A stretch of DNA of 23,248 nt from UBA8752 sp964223495 (GTDB taxonomy: Bacteria; Bacteroidota; Bacteroidia; Flavobacteriales_D; Sanyastnellaceae): the NCBI GenBank assembly GCA_964223495.1, contig CAXQGL010000014.1, forward strand, positions 1 through 23,248. Reading direction: 5' to 3'. Shown piece after piece: positions 1 to 7,551 of the stretch. A model generated the notes under the pieces. It made no database searches, had not been told where the DNA came from, and saw only the letters and a program-made list of their open reading frames with translations. Position numbers and translations under genes: made by a program. Each line of letters begins with the position of its first letter. Positions within the stretch are counted from its first letter, which is position 1.

Positions 1-74
1 GTCGGGATGACTGGACTCGAACCAGCGACCACACGTCCCCCAGACGCGTACTCTACCAACTGAGCTACATCCCG
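1..74 (-). tRNA. tRNA-Pro (anticodon GGG)
   Basis: Read on the minus strand, this folds as a complete cloverleaf. The 7-bp acceptor stem pairs CGGGATG with CATCCCG. The D stem is GCTC/GAGT, the anticodon stem is CGCGT/ACGTG, and the T arm carries TTCGAGT in its loop. The anticodon loop is CTGGGGG, giving anticodon GGG, which reads proline CCC/CCU codons. The C1-G72 pair and the CGGG start are typical of bacterial tRNA-Pro. The discriminator A is at position 2 and one more C is visible at position 1, so the window edge cuts at the CCA end and whether CCA is encoded cannot be seen. Confidence 0.93.
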
Positions 75-94
75 GATTTCGCCGAAGCGGAGCG

Positions 95-102
95 CGAAAA
101 TA
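95..102 (-). promoter_or_regulatory. candidate -7 promoter element for tRNA-Pro
   Basis: The minus strand reads TATTTTCG, a 7 of 8 match to the Bacteroidota -7 consensus TAnnTTTG. It lies 20 bases before the first base of tRNA-Pro, a suitable distance for a short 5' leader. No clear -33 TTG is present upstream, so this is a weak, motif-only call. Confidence 0.25.
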
Positions 103-109
103 GGCAATT

Positions 110-127
110 CCTCCCGTCCACGGGAAG
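110..127 (-). terminator. possible weak terminator hairpin after the lipoprotein gene
   Basis: On the minus strand a 7-bp stem (CTTCCCG with CGGGAGG, one U-G pair) encloses a TGGA loop, 5 bases after the lipoprotein stop codon. It is followed by AATTGCC and not by a clean T run, so termination would be inefficient and read-through into tRNA-Pro is possible. Confidence 0.3.
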
Positions 128-132
128 AAAGG

Positions 133-522
133 TCACTCCATGATGACCGTCTGCTCGTTCGTCATCTCCTCCTCGATCTTGATGATGCCGATGCCGGTGA
201 GCGATCCTTTGGTGGCCTCGATGTCGAGCACGGCAAAACCCGCCTGGCCCTGCTTGTAGTACTCGGAGAAATTGAAGCTGACGCTGCCCGCGGCGTTGGT
301 GACCTGCGTGGTGTCGAACCGCAGTTCACCGATGAAGGTCTGGTTGACCGAACCCACCGCGTACAACCGCACTTCCGCGCCCTGCACGGGTGCACCCAGG
401 CTGTTCTGCACATAGACGACAGCCACGGTATCCTCGATTTCGTTGCAGCCATTGAATCCGAAGGCGACTGCAATCAGCAGGATCAATGCACCTGTGACGT
501 GGAGGGGGGTGTTCGATTTCAT
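133..522 (-). CDS. small predicted lipoprotein with Ig/transthyretin-like domain
   Basis: A 129-residue protein of unknown specific function. The chosen ATG at 522 gives a compact type II signal peptide: a short polar/basic start (MKS), a hydrophobic stretch at about residues 10-23, and a lipobox-like F-N-G-C with Cys26 as the lipidated residue. An in-frame extension further upstream is arginine-rich, would bury the signal, and is unlikely. After the Cys, residues 33-80 have the beta-strand pattern of carboxypeptidase-regulatory/transthyretin-like domains (hydrophobic strand, 'G-x-PVxGAxVxLY', then 'T-N-AAGSVSF'). It probably sits in the periplasm or at the outer membrane. It is transcribed away from the cyclophilin gene and toward tRNA-Pro. 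Its substrate or partner cannot be inferred from sequence. Confidence 0.75.
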   Translation of the reverse strand: MKSNTPLHVTGALILLIAVAFGFNGCNEIEDTVAVVYVQNSLGAPVQGAEVRLYAVGSVNQTFIGELRFDTTQVTNAAGSVSFNFSEYYKQGQAGFAVLDIEATKGSLTGIGIIKIEEEMTNEQTVIME

Positions 523-592
523 AATTTCGAGGTCTCGTCCGAAGCCATGAAAAACGCGGCCCGGAGCGTACAAATAACGCAAAACTCTTTCT

Positions 593-1288
593 ATGGTTGT
601 TTCCGACTTGCGCACCCTGACCCTGCTGTTCACCTTGATGCTGCTGCCCACGCTGTCTTTTGCGACGGATGGCGACGGCGACCGGAAGCGTGTCCGCATC
701 GAAACTTCCAAGGGCACCATGGTGGTCGAGCTCTATGATGAGACGCCACTGCACCGCGACAATTTCCTCAAGTTGGTGGAGGACGGGTTCTATGACGGCC
801 TCCTGTGGCACAGGGTCATCAACGGCTTCATGGCCCAGGGAGGCGATCCCAATTCACGGGATTCGGAAGCGGGTGCTCGACTCGGCAATGGCGGCCCCGG
901 TTACACGGTTCCCGCGGAGATCGATCCCCAGTTCATCCATGTCAAGGGTGCACTGGCCGCCGCCCGCCAGGGTGACCAGGTCAACCCGGAGCGCAGGAGC
1001 AGCGGCAGCCAATTCTACATCGTGCAAGGCCGGGATGTGGGAGCCCAGCAGTTGCAGGGCATGGTCCGGAGCATCGCCCAGGCGACCGGACAACCCTTTT
1101 CCTACACCCCCGAACAGATCAGGGCCTACGAAGAGCTGGGAGGCACCCCTCACCTCGACATGCAGTACACGGTATTCGGTCGGGTCATCGAAGGCATCGA
1201 CGTACTGGATGCCATTTGTGCCGCTCAGGTGGCACGGTCGAACCGACCGCTGGAGGACATCACGATGCGGATGGAAATCCTCAATTGA
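593..1288 (+). CDS. secreted cyclophilin-type peptidylprolyl isomerase
   Basis: A 231-residue protein that should catalyse cis-trans isomerisation of prolyl bonds in exported proteins. A signal peptide covers about residues 1-24 (hydrophobic LTLLFTLMLLPTLSFA). The cyclophilin domain follows from about residue 32, starting with the 'IETSKGTMVVELYD' strand. The active-site region 'WHRVINGFMAQGGDP' (residues ~72-86) carries the Arg, Phe, Met and Gln typical of the family, and 'SGSQFYIV' supplies the second core motif. A longer insert (residues ~150-185) precedes the C-terminal 'YTVFGRVIEGIDVLDAI' strand and helix, as in many Bacteroidota cyclophilins. The stop codon lies 7 bases before pheS, so the two are almost certainly cotranscribed. 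No Shine-Dalgarno sequence is visible, as expected in this phylum. Confidence 0.9.
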   Translation: MVVSDLRTLTLLFTLMLLPTLSFATDGDGDRKRVRIETSKGTMVVELYDETPLHRDNFLKLVEDGFYDGLLWHRVINGFMAQGGDPNSRDSEAGARLGNGGPGYTVPAEIDPQFIHVKGALAAARQGDQVNPERRSSGSQFYIVQGRDVGAQQLQGMVRSIAQATGQPFSYTPEQIRAYEELGGTPHLDMQYTVFGRVIEGIDVLDAICAAQVARSNRPLEDITMRMEILN

Positions 1289-1295
1289 GTTTGGA

Positions 1296-2330
1296 ATGTC
1301 CACGTTGAATCAGGCCGAATTGGACCGCCTGTTGGCCGAGGCCAAGGAGGCGGATGTATCCACATCGGAGGCGCTGGAGTCCTTCCGGATCGCCCACTTC
1401 GGAAGGCAGGGCTTGCTGAAGGACCTCAATGAACGGTTCCGTGCGGTACCCGGTCCGGAGAAGCGCGAAATGGGGCAGGCCCTCAATGCGTTCAAACAGG
1501 CCTTGCAAGCGCACTTCGATGGCGCGAAAGCCGGATTGGCCGCTGCCGAGGATGCCGGATCGAGCGGAATGGACCACACCCGTCCAAGTGGTGAGGTTCC
1601 CCTGGGATCGCACCACCCGATCCGCATTGTCCGACGTGAGATTCTCGGGATTTTCGACCGCATGGGTTTTACCGTGGCGGATGGGCCGGAGATCGAAGAT
1701 GATTGGCACGTGTTCTCCGGATTGAACTTCCCGGAGGAGCATCCCGCCCGGGACATGCAGGATACATTTTTCATCCAACGCGATCCCGACCTCTTGTTGC
1801 GGACCCATACCAGTTCTGTGCAGGTGCGGGAGATGGAAAAAAGGCAACCGCCGCTCCGCATCGTCATGCCGGGTCGCGTCTTCCGCAACGAGGCCATCAG
1901 TGCGCGGGCCCATTGCATCTTCCACCAGATCGAGGGGCTCTACATAGACCGAGACGTGAGTTTCGCAGACCTCAAGCAGACCTTGCTGGTCTTCGCCGAG
2001 CAGTTGTTCGGAAGCGGAACCCGGATCCGATTGCGGCCGAGCTATTTCCCCTTCACCGAGCCGAGTGCCGAGATGGACGTGTACTGGGGGTTGGAGACGG
2101 AAGTCGACAAGCGCATCACGAAGGGTACGGGATGGCTTGAAATCATGGGTTGCGGCATGGTCGACCCCGCCGTACTCGCGTCGTCCGGAATCGATCCCGA
2201 GGAGTATTCGGGATTCGCATTCGGAATGGGCATAGAGCGGATTGCCATGTTGAAGTGGCAGATCGGGGACCTGCGTGCCTTCTTCGAGAACGACATACGC
2301 TTCCTCGAGCAGTTCACCGCTGCATCCTGA
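1296..2330 (+). CDS. pheS: phenylalanine--tRNA ligase alpha subunit
   Basis: The catalytic alpha subunit of the (alpha-beta)2 PheRS, which charges tRNA-Phe with phenylalanine. The ATG at 1296 gives 344 residues, the usual bacterial length. In-frame sequence further upstream would run through the cyclophilin gene and is rejected. The N-terminal ~95 residues form the helical coiled coil that contacts tRNA. The class II core follows: 'SHHPIRIVRREILGIFDRMGF' near residue 105, motif 2 'FRNEAISARAHCIFHQIEGL' near residues 190-210, and motif 3 'GFAFGMGIERIAMLKW' near residues 312-327 with the ATP-binding Arg. The 'NEAISARAHCIFHQ' form is the version common in Bacteroidota. The beta subunit gene pheT is not in the window, and the next gene is unrelated, so pheS and pheT are not adjacent on this side. 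Confidence 0.97.
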   Translation: MSTLNQAELDRLLAEAKEADVSTSEALESFRIAHFGRQGLLKDLNERFRAVPGPEKREMGQALNAFKQALQAHFDGAKAGLAAAEDAGSSGMDHTRPSGEVPLGSHHPIRIVRREILGIFDRMGFTVADGPEIEDDWHVFSGLNFPEEHPARDMQDTFFIQRDPDLLLRTHTSSVQVREMEKRQPPLRIVMPGRVFRNEAISARAHCIFHQIEGLYIDRDVSFADLKQTLLVFAEQLFGSGTRIRLRPSYFPFTEPSAEMDVYWGLETEVDKRITKGTGWLEIMGCGMVDPAVLASSGIDPEEYSGFAFGMGIERIAMLKWQIGDLRAFFENDIRFLEQFTAAS

Positions 2331-2429
2331 AGCCCATCCGCAGAGCCGGAGGTTTTCAACGCACGCTTCCTTATTCCCCGAGGCGGATGGAGCATCCAAG
2401 CGTCTGGCTGACAGGTAGCTTGAACCACC

Positions 2430-4241
2430 ATGCAACGCCTTCTTCTTTCGTGCTGTCTACTGCTCTGCATCGGCGGGGTCCGGGCGGCTGAATTGCAGGG
2501 GCAGGCGTGGCTGGAGCAGGCAGACTCCCTCCGTCAGGTGGGACAGGATGCGGCGGCATTGGACTTCCTCGCCTCAGCCGAGCAGCAGTTTCGTCGTGCA
2601 GGTCAGCCGTGCTGGGTCGCCCGATTTGCTGAGCGCAAGGCGAGGATCCACCTGGATTGGCGCAATCCTGCCCATGCGATCGAGGCCTTGTCCGCCGCAT
2701 TGATGGCGTCCGGAACCTGTCCGGAAGTCGGAGAAGAGGCCATTGGATGGCGCTATTCCTTGGCACAGGCCAAACTGGACGTGGGGGCAAGGGATGAGGC
2801 ACGTTGGATTCTTCGGGACCTCGCTGCGAGGGGAGCAGGGCAGGAAGGAGATTTGGGGTTATGGAACCTCGCAACCGAATCCATGGGCCGATTGGCCTGG
2901 ATGTCATTCGAGGAGGGGGATTTCACTTCGGCCGTGGAGGATTTCAAGCGTTGGGCTTCAGAGCTCCAGTCCTTGGAAAAACGCTCCGAGTCATTGGATG
3001 CGTTGGGTTGGGCCTCGGTATCCGCGGAATTGGATGGCACACCCGAAATCTCAGTCTGGTCGGAGATCCGGGAGCATCCACATTGGCAGACCATGTCGAT
3101 GCGTGATCGGGCCTTGAAGGCACTGGGCTGGGCTGAGGTGCTCCTGGGAGCAGCCCGGGTCGAAGCGTTTGACGCCATGTCCGAATGGCCTTGGGCTACG
3201 GCATTGGAACGGGCACCCGGAACGGTCGACCCGATGTTCGAGACCCGCTGGGCCCTGATGCGCGCACGGCGGCATCGCAGGGAACATGCGGCACAGGCCT
3301 TGGCGGCATCCCTTCAGGCTGAGTTGGCGGCCCGGACCATACAGGACCGCGCCCAACGTGATGAGGCACTCGCCGAGGCCCTGAGGTACAGGGCGGACAT
3401 CCTGGCAGGCACCGGAGCCCACGGTCCGGCCTACTTTGCCTTGCACGAGGCGGATAGCCTTTCCCTCGCAGCGGGCCGAGCAGACCGCGCCCGCAGCGGC
3501 ATGTTCGAAAGCGAACCATGGCTCACGGCGTTGGGCGATGCCCGGACCCGCATGGAAACCGAGCGCATGGTACAATGGCGCACCACATCGGCCGTGCTTG
3601 CATCCATCCTGTTCATTCTGACCGTCTGGATGTGGCGTTCCGCAGTGCTTTCGGGAAGACTCAGGGGCAGGTTGCGCAGGCTTCAGCAGGACTGGTTGCC
3701 CGGAAGACAGCACCAGGTCCGCGAATTGGCACTCTCGGGTGCACGTCTGGCCGAAGCGGCACAATCCGAGACCCTGCCGGCCGACCTCAAGCGGGAGATG
3801 GCGGAGTTCGGAAGGCTGGCGGCCTTGTGTGCCGAGGAGGTGCGTCACGAACCCGTCGATCTGCAGGCCATCTGCCTTGCATTGGCCGAGGGCCGACAGG
3901 CTGGGAGCACATTGGAGTGGTCATTGCGTGAGGAAGTGCCATTCCATGGTGACGATGTCCAATTGAGGGATTTCCTGGGGATCCTCGTTGCGGGACTGGG
4001 GCAGGGAAGTTGCCGCATGTCCATGCACAGCAGTCCCGATGGACTCGAGGTGGCCTTCGATGAATTCTCCGAGCGCGGCTGGTGGCGTCAGGCCATGACC
4101 TTGTTTGCGGGAGACGGGGAGGCCAGGCATTGGTCCATGGTCAGGTTGCGTTGCGATCGCCTCGGCGGTTCGCTCAGCCTGGATTGCGATGCGGCGGGAG
4201 CCCGGAGGTTGGAAGTGGCCCTTCCGGTCTATTCGGCGTAG
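2430..4241 (+). CDS. TPR-containing membrane protein with degenerate histidine-kinase-like C-terminus
   Basis: A 603-residue protein. A signal peptide (residues 1-20, ending VRAA) leads into a helical, Ala-rich TPR-like region (about 22-350) predicted to be periplasmic. One transmembrane helix follows (about 386-403), then a cytoplasmic part. That layout is the common Bacteroidota 'TPR-TM-histidine kinase' plan. The cytoplasmic part looks like a worn kinase: H428 sits in 'HQVREL' where an H-box 'HELRTPL' would be, and residues ~498-601 follow HATPase order ('DDVQLRDFLGIL', 'GLEVAF', 'LGGSLSL', 'RRLEVALPV'). However, the N-box Asn and the D-x-G-x-G ATP-lid glycines are absent. It is therefore probably catalytically dead and may act as a sensor scaffold. 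No response-regulator gene adjoins it. A 99-base gap separates it from pheS, so cotranscription is possible. Its stop region overlaps the convergent M28 gene by 13 bases. Confidence 0.75.
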   Translation: MQRLLLSCCLLLCIGGVRAAELQGQAWLEQADSLRQVGQDAAALDFLASAEQQFRRAGQPCWVARFAERKARIHLDWRNPAHAIEALSAALMASGTCPEVGEEAIGWRYSLAQAKLDVGARDEARWILRDLAARGAGQEGDLGLWNLATESMGRLAWMSFEEGDFTSAVEDFKRWASELQSLEKRSESLDALGWASVSAELDGTPEISVWSEIREHPHWQTMSMRDRALKALGWAEVLLGAARVEAFDAMSEWPWATALERAPGTVDPMFETRWALMRARRHRREHAAQALAASLQAELAARTIQDRAQRDEALAEALRYRADILAGTGAHGPAYFALHEADSLSLAAGRADRARSGMFESEPWLTALGDARTRMETERMVQWRTTSAVLASILFILTVWMWRSAVLSGRLRGRLRRLQQDWLPGRQHQVRELALSGARLAEAAQSETLPADLKREMAEFGRLAALCAEEVRHEPVDLQAICLALAEGRQAGSTLEWSLREEVPFHGDDVQLRDFLGILVAGLGQGSCRMSMHSSPDGLEVAFDEFSERGWWRQAMTLFAGDGEARHWSMVRLRCDRLGGSLSLDCDAAGARRLEVALPVYSA

Positions 4242-5251
4242 ACGACCTGCGTCAGGACTTCCCCCACTTTGCCCAGCACTTCCGAATCGATGGCGTCCAT
4301 ATTGTCTCCGTGGGTATGGTGGTAGGCGAAATAGCCCATCATTCTCGTCTCGAGGTGGTAGTGGACGATGTTGGCTGATGGGATACCGGCAATCTGGCTC
4401 ACGAACAGGTTGTCATCGACCGTCTGGGGTGTGACCCGATTCCGGAAGAGATCGCCGTGGCCCAACCGCCGTGCCGCGGACCAGACTTTGTCCACCACCG
4501 CAGGGGCCAATGCCATCGAGGTGCCCTCCCTATGAAATACCGCTCCCTTGGCGCCCACCATGTCGAGGAGCACGCCATACTTCGCCCGGTAGCCGGGAAC
4601 GTGGGGTTTTCTGGACCAATACTGCGATCCGAGGCACCAATCGGTGTAGTTGTTGTCCTGACGGGGCAGCCATTCCGGCTCTCCGTAGTCCTCCGCGTCG
4701 AAGAAGGCGATGTCCACGCCCACGGAGGGCAGGGAATCTCCAAGGATTCTCGCCAACTCGAGCAGCACTCCCACACCGGAGGCCCCGTCGTTGGCCCCAT
4801 CAATGGGTTCCTTGGTCCTCACGCTGTCCTTGTCCGCAAAGGGCCTCGTGTCCCAGTGGGCATAGAGCAGGATCCTTCTGCGCTGGGCCGGATTGAAGGC
4901 ACCGAAAATGTTCCGGATGTCGAGTTTGGTTCCGTCGAAGGCGGTTACGCGGGCATCCTGAACCGTGACATCCGCACCATGGCGCTCGAGTTCATGGATC
5001 AACCAATCCCCACACTGCGCATGTCCTACACTGTTGGGGACGCGGGGTCCGAAGGCGACCTGGCTTGCAACGAATGCATAGGCACTGTCGGCCGAGAAGG
5101 CAGGCGTCTGGACAAGCGGCACCTCCTTGGGGGGTGCAGACGGAGTGGCCTTGTCCAGTTCCCCCCCATCACCACAGGAGGTGAACAGCAGAAGGGCGCA
5201 TGCCAGTCTGGACCCGGGACGGAAATCAATCAAACGTCCAGCTTGTGCCAT
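4229..5251 (-). CDS. M28-family lipoprotein, glutaminyl-peptide cyclotransferase-like
   Basis: A predicted periplasmic, lipid-anchored zinc enzyme of 340 residues. The family converts N-terminal Gln to pyroglutamate (QC) or cleaves N-terminal residues (aminopeptidase). The ATG at 5251 gives a type II signal with 'LLFTSC' and lipidated Cys26; an ATG at 5260 is also possible. Visible motifs are 'HWDTRP' (131-137), 'DGANDGASG' with D155, 'FFDAEDYGEPEW' with E187, 'LLDMVGAKGAVF' with D230, and 'HHTHGDN' with H312. D155, E187 and H312 fit the single-zinc site of QCs, and 'LLDMVGA' resembles the QC 'LLDLLGA'. These features favour a cyclase over an aminopeptidase. The start lies inside the 3' end of cysS (about 26 bases of overlap), suggesting translational coupling. 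Confidence 0.82.
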   Translation of the reverse strand: MAQAGRLIDFRPGSRLACALLLFTSCGDGGELDKATPSAPPKEVPLVQTPAFSADSAYAFVASQVAFGPRVPNSVGHAQCGDWLIHELERHGADVTVQDARVTAFDGTKLDIRNIFGAFNPAQRRRILLYAHWDTRPFADKDSVRTKEPIDGANDGASGVGVLLELARILGDSLPSVGVDIAFFDAEDYGEPEWLPRQDNNYTDWCLGSQYWSRKPHVPGYRAKYGVLLDMVGAKGAVFHREGTSMALAPAVVDKVWSAARRLGHGDLFRNRVTPQTVDDNLFVSQIAGIPSANIVHYHLETRMMGYFAYHHTHGDNMDAIDSEVLGKVGEVLTQVVYAE

Positions 5252-6746
5252 CCTTTCCATCCTTGATTTGGACCCCCAAAGCCCCCAGCCTGTCCCGGAT
5301 GAGGTCTGCCGTGGCCCAATCCTTGTTGGCCTTGGCCTCCGCCCGCACTGCGCACAGGACCTCCATGAGCCCATCCGAGCGGTCGTGGCCATCGGCCTCA
5401 CCGGACTCCTGCTCGAGCCCCAGGATGTCTTCGGCGAAATGGGAGAACAGGGCCTTCAACTGCGCAATGCCCTCTACGGTGACGGACATGCGTCCCGAGG
5501 CCATGGAATTGATGGCCTTCACGGCATCATAGAGGACCGCGATGAGCACCGGGGTATTGAAGTCATCGTTCATCGCGGCATAGGCGCGATCGACCAGTGC
5601 ATCGAGATCGGGACAGGCTTCGGTTCCCTCGGTGGGCCCGAGGCCATCCAATGTGCTCCAGGCGGACATGAGTCGATCGAGGCCCTTCTCTGCCGCCTGC
5701 AAGGCGGGATTGGAGAAATCCAACGTACCTGCGTAGTGCCCCTGCAGCATGAAGAAGCGCACCGTCATGGGAGAATAGCCCTTTTCGAGGAGCTTGTGGT
5801 TCCCCGTGATCAATTCCTCGGGGGTAAAGCCGTTGCCCTCCGATTTGGACATTTTCCGGCCATTGACCGTGAGCATGTTGCCGTGCAGCCAATACCGCAC
5901 GGGCCGATCACCACCATGTGCACCCACATTCTGGGCAATCTCGCACTCGTGGTGCGGGAACTTGAGGTCCATCCCGCCACCGTGGATGTCGAATGTCCTG
6001 CCCAGGTATTTGGTGCTCATGACCGAGCATTCGAGGTGCCATCCGGGGAAGCCTTCGCTCCACGGGGACGGCCAACGCATCAGGTGGCTCGAATCCGCCT
6101 TTTTCCACAAGGCGAAATCAAGGGGGTCCCGCTTTTCATCCTGACCGTCCAGGGCCCGGGTCTGGTTCTGCAATTCATCGATGCGGCGACCACTGAGTGC
6201 CCCGTACTCATGGTTCTCCGCAAATTTCCTGACGTCGAAATAGACGCTGCCATTGGATTCATAGGCGAAGCCATTGTCGATGATGTCGCCGATCATGCCG
6301 ATCTGCTCCACGATGTGGCCCGTGGCCGTGGGCTCGATGGAGGGCGGCAGGATGCGGAATACCCGCATGACATCGTGGAAGTCATTGGTGTACCGCTGGA
6401 CCACCTCCATGGGCTCGAGGTTCTCGAGGCGCGCCTTCTTGCCGATTTTGTCCTCTCCATCATCGGTATCCCCGGTGAGGTGGCCGACGTCGGTGATGTT
6501 GCGGACGTAGCGCACCTTGTACCCCAGGTGCAACAGGTAGCGGTAGACCACATCGAAGGTCAGGAAGGTCCTGACATTGCCGAGGTGGACATTGCTGTAT
6601 ACCGTGGGTCCGCAGACGTACATGCCGACATAGGGCGCGTTGATGGGGACGAAGCGCTCCTTCTCTCGGGTCAGGGAATTGCCGATGAACAATCCCTCCG
6701 CATGAGGGGAGAGGGCCTTGTCGGCCGTGATCTTGGAGGAATCCAT
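5226..6746 (-). CDS. cysS: cysteine--tRNA ligase
   Basis: A class I aminoacyl-tRNA synthetase that charges tRNA-Cys. The ATG at 6746 gives 506 residues, close to the family length plus a short N-terminal extension of about 20 residues before the usual 'LTREKE' start. Catalytic signatures are present: 'CGPTVYSNVHLGN' (C45 and the HIGH-type HLGN at 54-57), 'GWHLECS' (C240), 'FPHHECE' (H265 and E269 at the remaining zinc-ligand positions), and KMSKS at 298-302. The C-terminal helical DALR-type region ends in 'GVQIKDGKDGTSWTF', typical of Bacteroidota CysRS. It is preceded by an intrinsic terminator and probably has its own promoter. The M28 gene overlaps its end on the same strand. Confidence 0.97.
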   Translation of the reverse strand: MDSSKITADKALSPHAEGLFIGNSLTREKERFVPINAPYVGMYVCGPTVYSNVHLGNVRTFLTFDVVYRYLLHLGYKVRYVRNITDVGHLTGDTDDGEDKIGKKARLENLEPMEVVQRYTNDFHDVMRVFRILPPSIEPTATGHIVEQIGMIGDIIDNGFAYESNGSVYFDVRKFAENHEYGALSGRRIDELQNQTRALDGQDEKRDPLDFALWKKADSSHLMRWPSPWSEGFPGWHLECSVMSTKYLGRTFDIHGGGMDLKFPHHECEIAQNVGAHGGDRPVRYWLHGNMLTVNGRKMSKSEGNGFTPEELITGNHKLLEKGYSPMTVRFFMLQGHYAGTLDFSNPALQAAEKGLDRLMSAWSTLDGLGPTEGTEACPDLDALVDRAYAAMNDDFNTPVLIAVLYDAVKAINSMASGRMSVTVEGIAQLKALFSHFAEDILGLEQESGEADGHDRSDGLMEVLCAVRAEAKANKDWATADLIRDRLGALGVQIKDGKDGTSWTFD

Positions 6747-6790
6747 GGGGACCGGATTGTGGTTGGTTCCGAGCGCGAATATCGCAAAGC

Positions 6791-6827
6791 AAAGACCGGC
6801 CCACACGCTTTCGGTGGACCGGTCCTT
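6791..6827 (-). terminator. Rho-independent terminator between the MORN-type gene and cysS
   Basis: On the minus strand the two arms (6814-6827 and 6791-6804) form a continuous 14-bp stem with two G-U pairs and a 9-base loop containing GAAAG. The 3' arm ends in GGTCTTT followed by GCTTTGCG, a modest T-rich tail. It lies 55 bases after the stop of the MORN-type gene and 44 bases before the cysS start, so it most likely separates the two transcripts. The G-U pairs form only in minus-strand RNA, which supports that direction. Confidence 0.7.
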
Positions 6828-6882
6828 CTGGTCAAGCGGGCCGGCGGACCGGCCTCAAGGCATCAAGCAGGATTTCTTGTGC

Positions 6883-7464
6883 TCAATGGGCGCGCTGAAC
6901 GATGCGCCCTGAGCTGTATGTGGTGCGGCTGACGACACGGCCATCGCGGTCGAGCCGTACGAGGTCGCCTTCTTCCTCACCATTCTTGAGTTCCACCAGC
7001 ATTTCAAGCTGTCCGTTGTCGTGGAAGTAGCGTTGCTGTCCCTGTCCGACGCCCTTGGAATCAAAGGTGAGCATCTGTTGGATGGTGCCATTGGGCCAGT
7101 ACCGGCGCAAATGCCCTACGTTGACGCCGTGTTCCCAACGCCCGTCCTCGAAGAGGATACCGTCCTCGGAATAGAGCCGGTAGTCCCCGAAAGGCGCGTC
7201 TTCGGTGTAGTGGATCTCGGAGCGGACCACCCCATTGGAGTGATAGCGCTTCCACAGGCCGTCCCGGCGTCCATCGACAAGAATGCCCTCCTCATAGACG
7301 GCATCTGCGGGGAATCCCTCTACATCAGCCTCCTTTCCGAGGATGACCACATGCTGGGGGCCGTTGGTCGGTTCCGCATCGTCACCACCGGGACCGTGGG
7401 CGAGGCTGCCCAGTACGGGAGTGACGAGCAACGAGAGCATCAGGATGGTTGAATCGAATTTCAT
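6883..7464 (-). CDS. secreted MORN-repeat (YwqK-like) protein
   Basis: A 193-residue protein. Residues 1-22 form a signal peptide (ILMLSLLVTPVLGSLA), so it is exported. From about residue 55 it carries at least four MORN_2-type repeats of the form 'G-x-W-x-x-Y-x-x-N-G-x-x-x-x-x-x-x-Y' (for example 'GLWKRYHSNGVVRSEIHY', 'GHLRRYWPNGTIQQMLTF', 'GQQRYFHDNGQLEMLVEL'). Databases often label this family 'YwqK toxin-antitoxin antitoxin', but no toxin gene is adjacent and the protein is secreted, so that label should not be taken as function. The gene follows the threonine dehydrogenase gene after an 87-base gap and ends at a terminator. Confidence 0.85.
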   Translation of the reverse strand: MKFDSTILMLSLLVTPVLGSLAHGPGGDDAEPTNGPQHVVILGKEADVEGFPADAVYEEGILVDGRRDGLWKRYHSNGVVRSEIHYTEDAPFGDYRLYSEDGILFEDGRWEHGVNVGHLRRYWPNGTIQQMLTFDSKGVGQGQQRYFHDNGQLEMLVELKNGEEEGDLVRLDRDGRVVSRTTYSSGRIVQRAH

Positions 7465-7537
7465 GGGTGCGTTCTCTTGGGACGCTCACCGATACGGCAT
7501 GCCCTCTCCGAAGGTTTCGGACTGACGCGATTCTTTC

Positions 7538-7545
7538 AGAAAATA
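7538..7545 (-). promoter_or_regulatory. weak -7-like element before the MORN-type gene
   Basis: The minus strand reads TATTTTCT, a 6 of 8 match to TAnnTTTG, just after the dehydrogenase stop codon and about 74 bases before the MORN-type start. A 6-bp hairpin (TCCGAA-ACC-TTCGGA, 7507-7521) lies between it and the gene. This is motif-only evidence; read-through from the upstream gene is equally possible. Confidence 0.2.
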
Positions 7546-7551
7546 ACGGAG

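Noticed and set aside
1281..2435. Open frame of 384 codons on the minus strand
   Set aside because: Antisense to pheS. Its translation shows no domain pattern, and pheS has all class II synthetase motifs.
5127..6932. Open frame of 601 codons on the plus strand
   Set aside because: It is antisense to cysS, whose motifs (HLGN, KMSKS, zinc ligands) are unambiguous. High G+C coding DNA commonly leaves long open frames on the other strand, and this translation has no recognisable motif.
6883..7464. Toxin-antitoxin module suggested by YwqK similarity
   Set aside because: The protein has a signal peptide and MORN repeats, there is no adjacent toxin gene, and the neighbours are metabolic genes. The name is a database label, not evidence of a toxin-antitoxin system.
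7507..7521. Hairpin TCCGAA-loop-TTCGGA as a terminator for the threonine dehydrogenase gene
   Set aside because: The stem is only 6 bp with a 3-base loop and no T run follows on the minus strand. It is mentioned only as a possible leader element.
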